64,000 nt of DNA from an uncultured Chloroflexales bacterium. GTDB taxonomy: Bacteria > Chloroflexota > Chloroflexia > Chloroflexales > Chloroflexaceae. Below, in pieces: positions 34,779-43,297 of this stretch. The DNA lies in NCBI GenBank assembly GCA_937902315.1, contig CALGUG010000059.1, forward strand, positions 691,243 through 755,242, in the 5' to 3' direction. The notes under the pieces are model-generated. The model saw nothing but the letters and a program-made list of their open reading frames with translations, was not told the DNA's origin and made no database searches. The translations under genes and the position numbers were made by a program. Each line of letters starts with the position of its first letter. Position 1 is the first letter of the stretch.

Positions 34779-36392
34779 TCACGCTGTGTTGTTACGATTT
34801 AAGAGTGCTAGGGGCAGCGAAGAGAGTAGCACGATCAAGAGTGCGGGCGCAGCGGCCCGAGCGAAATAGGCTTCCGAGACCGATGACCAAACGATAGTGG
34901 CGAGGGTGCGAAAGCCGGTGGGCGCTAACAAGAGCGTGATCGGCAGCTCTTTCATGGCGGTTAAAAAGGTTAGGCTGGCGGCGGCGAGCAGGCCCGGACG
35001 CATGAGCGGCAGGGTGACGCGCCAAAATACCGCCAAAGGCGAGCTGCCCAAACTGCGCGCGCTCTCTTCAAGGCTAATATGGATCCGCAATAGGGCGCTG
35101 CGTAGGGCACCGACCGCTTGGGGCACAAACAAAATGGTGTAGGCGATCATCAACATGCTAAAGCTTTGGTAGAGCGGTCGAGCGTATTGAATGCCGAAAA
35201 AGACCAAAGCGAGGGCGATCGCGATTCCGGGCAGGGCGAAACCGATGTAGATCAGCCGCTCGATCAGTTTGCTCCAGCGGCTCGGCCAGCGCGCCACCAG
35301 AATGCTGACAGGCAGGGCTGCTATCACACAGAAGAGTGCCCCAACTGCCGAGGCCAGCAGCGAGCCGCGTATGGCGCTGCCTACGCTTGCCAGCGTTTCG
35401 CCAGCTAGCAAACCGCGCACTAGCCAATAGCCTAAGACCGAGATCGGCAGAAGTAGGCTAAGGCCGATGATTAGGCCACAGAAGAGCAACGCTGGCCAGC
35501 GCCAGATCCCTAAACGAAGCGGCGCGCTTTGGCGCAGCGAGGTTTGAAGTGAACCGCTTGTGCGGGTGCGTACAAAGAGCCGCGCTTCAAGGCTGATCAG
35601 CACAATCGTCATGCCGATCAGCAGTAGGGCCAAAAAAGCGGCTTGAGAGCGATCGAACGAGTTGTATTGGGTGTAGATGGCGCGTGTAAAGGTGGTATAG
35701 CGCATCAAGGCAACCGCGCCGAAGTCGCGCAGACTGTAGAGCGCGACCAGTAGTGCGGCGCTGCCTAGCGCTGGGCGGAGTTGTGGCAGGGTGACGCGCC
35801 AAAAAGTGCGCCATGGCCCTAAGCCTAAGCTGCGTCCGGCCTCTTCGAGGGCGGGGTCGATCTGGCTCAAGGCGGCGCGCGTGCTCAAGAAGACATAGGG
35901 ATAGGTCAGCATACTCAGAGTGAAAAGCGCGCCCCAGAAGCCATAGATTGAAGGCAGGCGGTTGATCTGGAAGGGGCCTTCGAGCAGTTGTTGTAGCATG
36001 CCGCGTGGCCCTAGCACCGAGATGTAGAGATAGGCTGCTACAAAACTTGGCAGTACCAGTGGCAATGGCGCAAGCGTATTCCAGAAGCGCCGCCAAGGCA
36101 GGTCGCTGCGCACCACCAGCCAAGCTAGCGGCAGACCGATCAACATACTGCACAGAGCGCTCGCCACAGCCAAGGCGAGGCTGTTGAACATAATCTGCCA
36201 GGTTCGCGCTTGGCTAAGACTTGCAAAGGCATCGCTGCTGCCCAAAGCTCGAATCACAAGGTAGGCGATCGGCAAGAGAATCAGCGCCACCACAATCAGG
36301 CTGGCGCTCCACAACAGCACAAGCGGCCAGTTGGGGTTATGAAGCGCTGAGCGTACTGGCAGCACTTGGAAGCTGCGTTTCCTTTCAACCAT
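34779..36392 (-). CDS. fbpB: Fe(III) ABC transporter permease, two-domain
   Basis: 537 residues with about twelve helices: two fused permease halves, each with its own EAA loop (EEAGRSLGLGPWRTFWRVTLPQL near 180 and EESARSLGSSPLAVFWRVTLPLM near 455). This internally duplicated layout is the FbpB/SfuB type, so one chain forms the whole channel. Preceded by two hairpins that separate it from the binding-protein gene. Confidence 0.9.
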   Translation of the reverse strand: MVERKRSFQVLPVRSALHNPNWPLVLLWSASLIVVALILLPIAYLVIRALGSSDAFASLSQARTWQIMFNSLALAVASALCSMLIGLPLAWLVVRSDLPWRRFWNTLAPLPLVLPSFVAAYLYISVLGPRGMLQQLLEGPFQINRLPSIYGFWGALFTLSMLTYPYVFLSTRAALSQIDPALEEAGRSLGLGPWRTFWRVTLPQLRPALGSAALLVALYSLRDFGAVALMRYTTFTRAIYTQYNSFDRSQAAFLALLLIGMTIVLISLEARLFVRTRTSGSLQTSLRQSAPLRLGIWRWPALLFCGLIIGLSLLLPISVLGYWLVRGLLAGETLASVGSAIRGSLLASAVGALFCVIAALPVSILVARWPSRWSKLIERLIYIGFALPGIAIALALVFFGIQYARPLYQSFSMLMIAYTILFVPQAVGALRSALLRIHISLEESARSLGSSPLAVFWRVTLPLMRPGLLAAASLTFLTAMKELPITLLLAPTGFRTLATIVWSSVSEAYFARAAAPALLIVLLSSLPLALLNRNNTA

Positions 36393-36408
36393 GGGTCATG
36401 CTCGTTAT

Positions 36409-36503
36409 GCTTCTGCTGCGATTCAGCAGAAGCCTTGCTGTGAGGGGCGAACGACTTTTCAAGAGATGCTACAGAGAGGAATACCACGCTGTATCCCTCT
36501 CTG
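36409..36503 (-). other. Two intercistronic hairpins between fbpA and fbpB
   Basis: GCTTCTGCTG (36409-36418) pairs with CAGCAGAAGC (36424-36433). CAGAGAGG (36472-36479) pairs with CCTCTCTG (36496-36503), extended by ATAC/GTAT. No T tract. As in the first operon of the window, they follow the binding-protein gene and probably raise its mRNA level. Confidence 0.6.
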
Positions 36504-36522
36504 GCAGGGCGCTAAACCGACA

Positions 36523-37647
36523 CTATTCCAACAAGCCGACATCTCTGATCAGGGCTGTGGTGCCTTGTACATCGTCGAGAGTCGAGATATCGATATCCAA
36601 AGCAGACGATTCGAGCTCGCTCAGCGGCGGCAGACCTGCTTGAGTGACGACACCATCCACTAGGGGGTATTCATAGGTCTGGGCCGAGAAGTATTGTTGA
36701 GCCACGGGCGACAGCAGGAAGTTGATAAAACGAATGGCGTTCTCTTCATTCGGCCCGTTGGCTAAACGCCCGATGCTGGCGGTCATAATCAAGGAGCCGG
36801 GGCCGCTGCCCGTCAGGAAGTGGTTGCGTGCGCCGAAGCTTTCGCCCTCTTCCTTCAAGAAACGGTAGAGATAGTAGTGATTCACAAAGCCTGCGTCGAT
36901 CTCGCCAGCGGCGGCAGCTTGTACAACCGCGTTGTTGTTCTCGAGCAGCACAGGTTGGTTAGCCTTCAGCCCTTCCAGCCAAGCGCGGGTTTTCTCTTCG
37001 CCCCAAGTCAGACGCATGGCTGTGACCATAGTTTGGAATGAGGCGTTGCTGGGCGCAAAACCGATCCGTCCCGACCACTCGGGGTTAATGAAATCGTAGA
37101 TATCGGCCGGAAGATCTTCAGGTGTAAGCGTTGCGGTATTATAGACCACGACACGGGCCCGCCCGGAAACACCTGTCCAAGTGCCTTCCGGCGAGCGGAA
37201 GCGCTCTGGGACGAGGTTGAGCGTCTCTGCAGGCAGCTTAGCGAGGAGGCCTGCTTTAGCGACCGCACCTACTCCACCAGGATCTTGGGCGAAGAAGACA
37301 TCGGCTGGAGAGTTGCTGCCCTCTTCAAGCAGGGTCGCAGCGATCTCGGCAGTTGAGCCGTAGCGCACTTCGACATCGATGCCAGTTGCTTCTGCAAACT
37401 GGGCGATAATCGGCGCTACAAGCGCTTCGCTGCGACCGGAATAAATCACGAGAGAGCCTGGATCTGCCGGAACAGGAACCTCAACCGTGGCCTCAATAAT
37501 TTGGGGCGGCGCGGTTACTTGGACTTCTACTGTTTCGCGAATGACTTGTGGGCTTGCTACAGTAGCAGCAGAGGACGAACAAGCGCTGAGAATAAGAGCA
37601 GCGAAGAGCATAACGAACTGGGCCGACAGACGTCTCGGCAAGAGCAT
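36523..37647 (-). CDS. fbpA: Fe(III) ABC transporter substrate-binding lipoprotein
   Basis: 374 residues. Lipoprotein signal with lipobox LSAC (Cys 23), a Val/Glu/Pro-rich linker with two VRETVEVQV-like units, then the FbpA/FutA fold starting LVIYSGRSEALVAPII. Features: ADVFFAQDPGGVGAV, SGRARVVVYN, FVNHYYLYRF (candidate iron-coordinating Tyr pair) and FINFLLSPVAQQYF. Captures ferric iron outside the membrane for the permease/ATPase pair downstream. ATG follows AAGGAGATCTAGGC. A palindromic operator candidate lies 50-95 bp upstream. Confidence 0.9.
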   Translation of the reverse strand: MLLPRRLSAQFVMLFAALILSACSSSAATVASPQVIRETVEVQVTAPPQIIEATVEVPVPADPGSLVIYSGRSEALVAPIIAQFAEATGIDVEVRYGSTAEIAATLLEEGSNSPADVFFAQDPGGVGAVAKAGLLAKLPAETLNLVPERFRSPEGTWTGVSGRARVVVYNTATLTPEDLPADIYDFINPEWSGRIGFAPSNASFQTMVTAMRLTWGEEKTRAWLEGLKANQPVLLENNNAVVQAAAAGEIDAGFVNHYYLYRFLKEEGESFGARNHFLTGSGPGSLIMTASIGRLANGPNEENAIRFINFLLSPVAQQYFSAQTYEYPLVDGVVTQAGLPPLSELESSALDIDISTLDDVQGTTALIRDVGLLE

Positions 37648-37698
37648 GCCTAGATCTCCTTGTTTATGTGAACAAGTAACAGTGATTATTAGGATAGT

Positions 37699-37742
37699 CT
37701 ATAGATTTTCTCCTATAGTGAATAGGGAGATTCTTCCCTATT
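37699..37742 (-). promoter_or_regulatory. Candidate metal-regulator operator of the iron operon
   Basis: Inverted repeat AATAGGGA (37721-37728) with TCCCTATT (37735-37742), 6-bp spacer, next to a direct repeat of CTATAG (37699-37704 and 37713-37718). Position upstream of fbpA fits a repressor site for a Fur- or DtxR-type protein; it does not match a consensus I know closely. Confidence 0.4.
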
Positions 37743-37892
37743 TTGTAGATTTTATCTAAAAAAACTGTTAATACTCAGATAAGTACAATTAATTCAAAAG
37801 ATTTGTATCTACTATCCTAAACGAATAGCTGAATGTAATCCTTTTGCTTTACATAAGTATGAAGCCTTGATAGAGAGGTAAACTATAAAGCG

Positions 37893-38624
37893 ATGATACA
37901 GCGCTTCTTTGGAGCCTTAGGCTTTTTAACTACGATACCGCTGCCCAAACGCTGGGCGACTAACGATACGCCCTTGGCCAAGATGCTGGAGCTCTTTCCG
38001 CTGGTCGGCCTTGTGGTGGGCGTATGCTTGGCGATTGTCGGCTATCTGAGCGGCTGGCTGTGGGGCGATTGGGTGCGAGCCATGGCTGTGCTGGTGGCTT
38101 GGGGCATTGTGACGGGCGGCCTGCACCTCGATGGCTTGAGCGACACCTTCGACGGCATGATGAGCTGGCGGCCGCGCGAACGCAAGCTGGAGATTATGCG
38201 CGATAGCCGCGTCGGCGTGATGGGCGTGCTGGCGCTGCTGGCGGTGTTTGGTCTCAAAGCGGCCTTGCTGGCCCAGAGCGAGGCTTGGCTGTGGGCGTTG
38301 CTGCTCGCTCCGGTCTGTGGGCGCTGGGCCATGTGCTACGGCGTCTGCCTCTATCCCTCGGCGCGCAGCGATGGCCTAGGTGCCCAAGCGCAGTCCGAAG
38401 CCGGCTTTGGGCAACTGCGCACGGCCACGATCATCGCGCTGCTTTTGGCGCTGCTGCTCGCTGGTCTGCAAGGCTTGCTAGCGCTCGCTCTGGTCTGGCT
38501 GGGCGCGCGTTGGCTGGCGCGCTGGTGGGCGCGCGAGTTGGGCGGCCTAACGGGCGATACCTACGGCGCGCTCTGCGAGATCGCTGAGGTGGTGGCTCTG
38601 GCGGCTCTGACGGCTCAGTTCTGA
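37893..38624 (+). CDS. cobS: Adenosylcobinamide-GDP ribazoletransferase (cobalamin synthase)
   Basis: Integral membrane enzyme joining adenosylcobinamide-GDP and alpha-ribazole in the last step of the lower-ligand assembly. 243 residues. The signature GGLHLDGLSDTFDGM near 75 holds the acidic metal-binding residues; RDSRVGVMGVLALL and about five to six helices follow. Alone on the plus strand, it converges with cobU, and the two reading frames overlap by 10 bp at their 3' ends. No riboswitch is seen upstream. Confidence 0.92.
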   Translation: MIQRFFGALGFLTTIPLPKRWATNDTPLAKMLELFPLVGLVVGVCLAIVGYLSGWLWGDWVRAMAVLVAWGIVTGGLHLDGLSDTFDGMMSWRPRERKLEIMRDSRVGVMGVLALLAVFGLKAALLAQSEAWLWALLLAPVCGRWAMCYGVCLYPSARSDGLGAQAQSEAGFGQLRTATIIALLLALLLAGLQGLLALALVWLGARWLARWWARELGGLTGDTYGALCEIAEVVALAALTAQF

Positions 38625-39169
38625 GCGGGCAGCGACCACTCGGCTTGGAGCGCTTTTAGCTCGACCGGAATGCCGCACACCACCAGATAGACCTGATCGG
38701 CGGCCCGCGCGACGCGCTGGTTGCTCCAACCCAGCAGATCGCGATAGACCCGCCCGAGCGGGTAGGCGGGCACCACGCCCATACCGACCTCGTTGGTCAC
38801 GGCGACTAGCTTGAGCTGGCGCTCACGGGCGCGCGTGATGATGGCGTCGATCTCAGCGAAGACGGCTGGCTCGGGCTCGGCCTCGTGGGCCAGCAGCAGA
38901 TTGCTGACCAAGAGCGCGAGGCAGTCGAGCAAGACTAGGCTGCCCGGCTCTAACTTGGCCAGCGCTTGGGCCATATGCAGTGGCTCTTCCAGCGTGCGCC
39001 AATCGCTAGGACGGCGCTGCTGGTGCTGCGCAATGCGTTGACGCATCTCATCGTCGAGCGCCTGAGCCGTGGCGATATAGACCACTGGCTGCTGAAAACG
39101 GGCCACAAACTGCTCGGCTCGGCTGCTTTTGCCGCTGCGCGCCCCACCTGTAAAAAGCGTAATACTCAT
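38615..39169 (-). CDS. cobU: Adenosylcobinamide kinase / guanylyltransferase
   Basis: Bifunctional CobU/CobP, 184 residues: phosphorylates adenosylcobinamide and adds GMP. P-loop GGARSGKS at 8-15, YIATAQALDDEMRQRIAQHQQRR carrying the guanylylated-His region, and the second motif VAVTNEVGMGVVPAYPLGRVYRDLLGWSNQ. ATG 39169 follows GAGGGGA; six upstream codons are rejected. Separated from cobT by a MITE-like copy, so it may be expressed apart from the riboswitch operon. Confidence 0.93.
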   Translation of the reverse strand: MSITLFTGGARSGKSSRAEQFVARFQQPVVYIATAQALDDEMRQRIAQHQQRRPSDWRTLEEPLHMAQALAKLEPGSLVLLDCLALLVSNLLLAHEAEPEPAVFAEIDAIITRARERQLKLVAVTNEVGMGVVPAYPLGRVYRDLLGWSNQRVARAADQVYLVVCGIPVELKALQAEWSLPAQN

Positions 39170-39229
39170 AGAAATCCCCTCACACAACCGATATACGCTG
39201 AGGTATCATCGTTCTAGCGATACAAACCA

Positions 39230-39400
39230 GCGCGGTTTTTGCCATACGATTCAGGCGGCGAAGTCTCTCCCCTCCATTCGGTCCTCACCGCGTCCGCCTT
39301 CGGCTATCAACATCCCGCCCAACAAACGAGGTCTGTATCCTCTGCGCCCCGCCGCCGCCTCAACAACCCAACCATACGAGCGGCCTTTGGATAGAGCTCA
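39230..39400 (+). repeat. MITE-like element, main family, copy 10
   Basis: Core variant with CCTTCGGCTATCAAC at 39290-39311, flanked by CCATTCGG on the left and ATACGAGCGG on the right. It lies between cobT and cobU and may split the cobalamin gene row. Confidence 0.65.
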
Positions 39401-39471
39401 AGCGAGCGGGCCATAGGGAAGCTCTGCTGCCAACTGCCAATGGCCCGCTTGTTCATCGTGATGACGAGCGC

Positions 39472-40527
39472 TTAACCCTTATTCGAGACGCCCGCTTCTC
39501 CAAAGGTCGCCATTTCGTCGAGCGCTTTGCAGGCCGCGATACAGAGCGACTGAGCCAGCACCGCGCCCGTGCCTTCGCCAAGCCGCATGCCCAGATCGAG
39601 CAGCGGTAGGGTTTGGAGGTGCTCGAACACAGCGCTATGACCACGTTCGACCGAGCGATGGCCCGCGATCAGATAGGGCCGCGCGGCGGGGGCGAGTGTG
39701 ACCGCGACCAGTGCCGCCGCTCCCGAGATAAAGCCGTCGACCACAATCGGCACGCGCCGCGCCGCCGCGCCCAAGATCACACCGGCCAGGCCAGCGATCT
39801 CAAAGCCGCCCACTTTGCTCAGCACATCGATGCCATCGTCGGGGCGCGGCCGATGGAGTGCCAGCGCCGCCTCGATGACCGCGATCTTCTGCTTCAGCCC
39901 GGCGTCGTCCAGCCCGGTGCCGCGCCCGGTAACCTCGGCCACCGGACGCTGAGTGATGGCGGCCACGATCGCGCTGGCAGCCGTGGTATTGCCGATCCCC
40001 ATATCTCCGGTGGCGAGCAGATCGGCGCCGCGCTCGATGGTCTGCTCGGCCAGCTCGATGCCGGTCAGCACGGCCTGTTGAGCTTGCTCGCGGCTCATTG
40101 CAGGCTCCTGCGAGAAGTCGCGTGTACCGAAGGCGATCTTACGGTCGATCAGCTCGGGGTGGGTAGGCAATTCGCTAGCCACACCCATATCGACCACCAC
40201 CACCTGCGCGCCCACATGGCGAGCTAGCACATTGATGGCCGCACCGCCGTTCAGAAAGTTCAGCACCATCTGAGGCGTCACTTCGGCGGGGTAAGCGCTC
40301 ACCCCTTGGCGCGTCACACCGTGATCGGCGGCCATCACGATCACGGCGGGCAGCTTCAGACGTGGGCGCGCCTGGCCTGTGATCCCAGCGATCTGGGTCG
40401 CGAGCGCCTCAAGTTGGCCCAAACTGCCGGTCGGCTTGGTCAGCTGGTCTTGGCGAGCTTGGGCCGCCGCCATGGCCTCTGTATCGAGCGGGCCGATTCG
40501 TTCGATCGTTTCAACGATAGCTTGCAT
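39472..40527 (-). CDS. cobT: Nicotinate-nucleotide-dimethylbenzimidazole phosphoribosyltransferase
   Basis: 351 residues. Makes alpha-ribazole phosphate from the lower-ligand base and nicotinate mononucleotide. Family features: QDQLTKPTGSLGQLEALA at the N-terminus, VMAADHGVTRQGVSAYP, LNGGAAINVLA, the phosphate-binding ATGDMGIGNTTAASA, and near the C-terminus LGMRLGEGTGAVLA with the catalytic Glu. ATG follows GAGGATAGAGAGT; 21 bp after cobO, clearly the same transcript. Confidence 0.94.
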   Translation of the reverse strand: MQAIVETIERIGPLDTEAMAAAQARQDQLTKPTGSLGQLEALATQIAGITGQARPRLKLPAVIVMAADHGVTRQGVSAYPAEVTPQMVLNFLNGGAAINVLARHVGAQVVVVDMGVASELPTHPELIDRKIAFGTRDFSQEPAMSREQAQQAVLTGIELAEQTIERGADLLATGDMGIGNTTAASAIVAAITQRPVAEVTGRGTGLDDAGLKQKIAVIEAALALHRPRPDDGIDVLSKVGGFEIAGLAGVILGAAARRVPIVVDGFISGAAALVAVTLAPAARPYLIAGHRSVERGHSAVFEHLQTLPLLDLGMRLGEGTGAVLAQSLCIAACKALDEMATFGEAGVSNKG

Positions 40528-40548
40528 ACTCTCTATCCTCTGGATTGT

Positions 40549-41469
40549 TTAAAATTCGATGCCTTTTTGGGCCGGAATGCCTTGGTCGCGGTAGGGGTGC
40601 TTGACCTCGTTGATATCGCTGACCAGATCGGCGGCCTCGATCAAGCCTTGGGGTGCATCGCGCCCGGTGATGATCAGATGGAGCATGGGCGGCTTGTTGG
40701 CTTTGATCCAAGCGACCACTTCGTTGGTGTCGAGCCAGCCAAAGTGCATCAGATAGGTGAATTCATCGAGCAGAAAGATATCGTAGTTGCCGCTGAGAAT
40801 GCGCTGCTTGCCGATCTCCCAGCCGTGCAGCGCCTTGGCTTGGGTCTCGTCGATGTCGCGGCTGGTCCATGTGAAGCCATCGCCCATCGGCGTCAATTCA
40901 ACGCCCATCTTGTTGAGGGCGCGCAGCTCGCCGAAGTTGGCGTTTTCGTGCTTGAAGAACTGCACCCCGCCGACGCGCATATCGCGGCCCCAAGCGCGCA
41001 ACAGCACGCCCAGCGCGGCGGTGGTTTTGCCCTTGCCGTTGCCAGTATTGACGATCAGCAAGCCCTTCTTCTTGCGCTCGGCCCGAATCGCCTTGCGGCG
41101 TTCTTCATCTTCAGGGCTGGCCTCGATCTGGCTACCGCCTGTTGCTTCGGGCGCGCTTTGGCCATAACGGTACAGAATCGACTCGGCGACGGGCTTTCCT
41201 TGCAGAATATGCTGCTGAAAGATCTCTTCCAGAGCGGCTAGATCGACCTTGTGATACCAGACGCCCTCGGGGTAGACCACCACGATCGGGCCGTTGTCAG
41301 CGCCCTCTAGCGCGTCGCACAGGCTGATCAGCACACGTTTGGGACTATCGGCCTTATTCAAAGCGTTGGCTTCGACTAGCTCTGCGAGGCGTTGTTTAAG
41401 CGCTTGTGCTTGCTCTGGCTCGGCGTAGATCAGGACATGCCGGTTATAGGGAAATAGAGTGTTTGTCAT
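40549..41469 (-). CDS. cobO: Cob(I)yrinic acid a,c-diamide adenosyltransferase with N-terminal ferredoxin-like domain
   Basis: 306 residues. Residues about 120-306 are a complete CobO/BtuR: P-loop NTGNGKGKTTAALG (141-154), VQFFKHENANFGE, DIFLLDEFTY, ITGRDAP and DINEVKHPYRDQGIPAQKGIEF. It adds the 5'-deoxyadenosyl group to cobalt. Residues 1-100 are extra and resemble a thioredoxin-like 2Fe-2S ferredoxin (NGPIVVVYPEGVWYHKVD, then ILQGKPV), but only one cysteine (Cys 51) remains where the family has four. The domain therefore cannot bind a normal cluster and may be structural or a docking module for a reductase. Confidence 0.9.
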   Translation of the reverse strand: MTNTLFPYNRHVLIYAEPEQAQALKQRLAELVEANALNKADSPKRVLISLCDALEGADNGPIVVVYPEGVWYHKVDLAALEEIFQQHILQGKPVAESILYRYGQSAPEATGGSQIEASPEDEERRKAIRAERKKKGLLIVNTGNGKGKTTAALGVLLRAWGRDMRVGGVQFFKHENANFGELRALNKMGVELTPMGDGFTWTSRDIDETQAKALHGWEIGKQRILSGNYDIFLLDEFTYLMHFGWLDTNEVVAWIKANKPPMLHLIITGRDAPQGLIEAADLVSDINEVKHPYRDQGIPAQKGIEF

Positions 41470-41504
41470 AAAAATGCTTTCAATCAGATTAATGGCTGAG
41501 CGCT

Positions 41505-42293
41505 CTAGCCTTCGGGCAGGAGCGGTGTAATCAAGGGCTTATCGTAGATCGGGTGGCGGCCGATCGCGATCGGCACGCCATAGGCTTGTTCGAGCAGATC
41601 GGGCCTCAGCACGGCCTCGGCACGGTCGAGCGCTAGCAGTTGGCCTGCCACCAACAGCGCGATCCGCTCGGCAACCAGCGCGGCATGGTTTAGGTCGTGG
41701 AGCGTGATTACAACCGCTAGCCCTTGCTCTTGGGCTAGGTTGCGCACCAGTTCCAGAAGCGTCATTTGGTATTTCAGGTCGAGGCCAGCCGTCGGCTCGT
41801 CGAGCAGCAGAATGCGCGGCTCTTGGGCCAGAGCGCGCGCCACGATCACGCGGCGCTGTTCGCCTCCCGAAAGCTGATCGAGCGGGCGCTGGCGCAGATG
41901 GGCGATCCCGACCTGTTCGAGCACTCGTTCGACCACCGCTTGGTCGTCGCTGCTGAGCGGCAGTAGCCAGCCGCGATGAGGCGCGCGCCCCAATCTAACG
42001 GCCTGCTCGACCGTGAGCGGCCACTGTTCGGCGCTGCCCTGTTGGGCGAAGGCCAGTTGGCGCGCCAGTTGGCGGCCTTGCAGCTGCCAAGCCGCACGTC
42101 CCTCGATCATCACTGAACCGGCGCTGGGTTTGAGCAGACGCGCTAATGTGCGCAAAAGCGTGGTTTTACCTGCCCCATTCGGCCCAATCAAAGCCAATAC
42201 TTCGCCCGCTCGCACCGCCAAATTGACTTGTTCGACCACGGTGCGCGAGCCGATCGCGCAGCTTAGATCGTGGGCTTCGATCAGATCGCTCAT
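41505..42293 (-). CDS. btuD: Cobalamin ABC transporter ATP-binding protein
   Basis: 262 residues, FepC/BtuD class. Walker A GPNGAGKT at 37-44, signature LSGGEQRR, Walker B ILLLDEPTAGLD, H-loop VITLHDLNHA. Energises corrinoid import through BtuC. Its ATG overlaps the btuC stop as ATGA and has GGAGG upstream, so translation is coupled; the eight additional upstream codons in the frame are rejected. Confidence 0.92.
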   Translation of the reverse strand: MSDLIEAHDLSCAIGSRTVVEQVNLAVRAGEVLALIGPNGAGKTTLLRTLARLLKPSAGSVMIEGRAAWQLQGRQLARQLAFAQQGSAEQWPLTVEQAVRLGRAPHRGWLLPLSSDDQAVVERVLEQVGIAHLRQRPLDQLSGGEQRRVIVARALAQEPRILLLDEPTAGLDLKYQMTLLELVRNLAQEQGLAVVITLHDLNHAALVAERIALLVAGQLLALDRAEAVLRPDLLEQAYGVPIAIGRHPIYDKPLITPLLPEG

Positions 42294-43297
42294 TGCTGCC
42301 TCCTGCGCAACAACCAAAGAAAGCTCGGCCCGCCGATCAGAGCGGTGAAGATTCCGACCGGCAGTTCGAGCGGCGGCATCAGGCTGCGAGCTAAACTGTC
42401 GGTGGCCAGCAGCATAAGCGCCCCGATCAGCGCGCTGATCGGCAAGAGGCGGCGGTAGCCTGTGCCCACCAAGAGCCGCCCGATATGGGGCGCGATCAAG
42501 CCCACAAAACCGATGATGCCGCAGGATGCTACCGCCGCCGCTGTCACCAAGCTGGCAGCGCAGACGATCGCGACTCGCGCTTGCTCCAAGGGCAGGCCGA
42601 GGCTGCGCGCGCTATCGTCGCCCGTCGCTAAGGCATCGAGCGGGCGTGCCAGCAGCCAGAGCAGGCCGAGACCGATCAGAATCAGCGGCCCGCTGGCCCA
42701 GAGCTGGGGCCAACTGCGGCCCGAAAAGCTGCCCATCAGCCAGGCGAAGATCTCTTGCAGCTTTTGGTCGTTGAGCAGCATCAGTAGCGAGACCACGGCC
42801 GACAAACTGGTGCTCAAAGTTGCGCCGGCTAAGAGTAGGGCGCTGATGGTTTCGCCGCTTGAGGCCGCCAACAGGTAGACCAGAAAGACCGCTCCCAATG
42901 CGCCGACAAAGGCCGCTAGCGAGGTCGATACGCCGCGCAGTGGGCCGTTGCCCGCCAGCACAATCGCCAAAGTCGCGCCCAGGGCCGCCCCGCCCGACGC
43001 CCCGATCACAAAGGGATCGGCCAGTGGATTGCGAAACATGCTTTGGAAGGCGCCGCCCGCCCCTGCTAAGCCCGCCCCCACCAAAGCCGCCAAAACCGCG
43101 CGCGGCAGGCGCAGATCCCAAATGATCGTGAGGTCGGCGGCGCGCAAAGCCCGATCGGGTCGCCCGAAGAGCGCGCTAAGCACTTGCTCGACTGGTACCT
43201 GCACCGCGCCCACGCCCAAGCTGATCACAAGCGCCAAGCTTAAGCAGGCGCCGAGCAGTGTCAGCCAGCCGACAAACGAGAGCTGTCCAGCTTTCAC
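42290..43297 (-). CDS. btuC: Cobalamin ABC transporter permease
   Basis: 335 residues, FecCD family with about ten helices. Seen: WDLRLPRAVLAALVGAGLAGAGGAFQSMFRNPLADPFVIGASGGAALGA (family N-terminal block) and GIIGFVGLIAPHIGRLLVG (C-terminal coupling region). The GTG start overlaps the btuF stop as GTGA, and its own stop overlaps the btuD start. The tight packing and the upstream riboswitch identify the substrate as a corrinoid and not a siderophore. Confidence 0.92.
   Translation of the reverse strand: MKAGQLSFVGWLTLLGACLSLALVISLGVGAVQVPVEQVLSALFGRPDRALRAADLTIIWDLRLPRAVLAALVGAGLAGAGGAFQSMFRNPLADPFVIGASGGAALGATLAIVLAGNGPLRGVSTSLAAFVGALGAVFLVYLLAASSGETISALLLAGATLSTSLSAVVSLLMLLNDQKLQEIFAWLMGSFSGRSWPQLWASGPLILIGLGLLWLLARPLDALATGDDSARSLGLPLEQARVAIVCAASLVTAAAVASCGIIGFVGLIAPHIGRLLVGTGYRRLLPISALIGALMLLATDSLARSLMPPLELPVGIFTALIGGPSFLWLLRRRQQ

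Noticed and set aside
36221..36663. Plus-strand frames between fbpA and fbpB
   Set aside because: They overlap the ends of both genes and the two hairpins; no ribosome sites.
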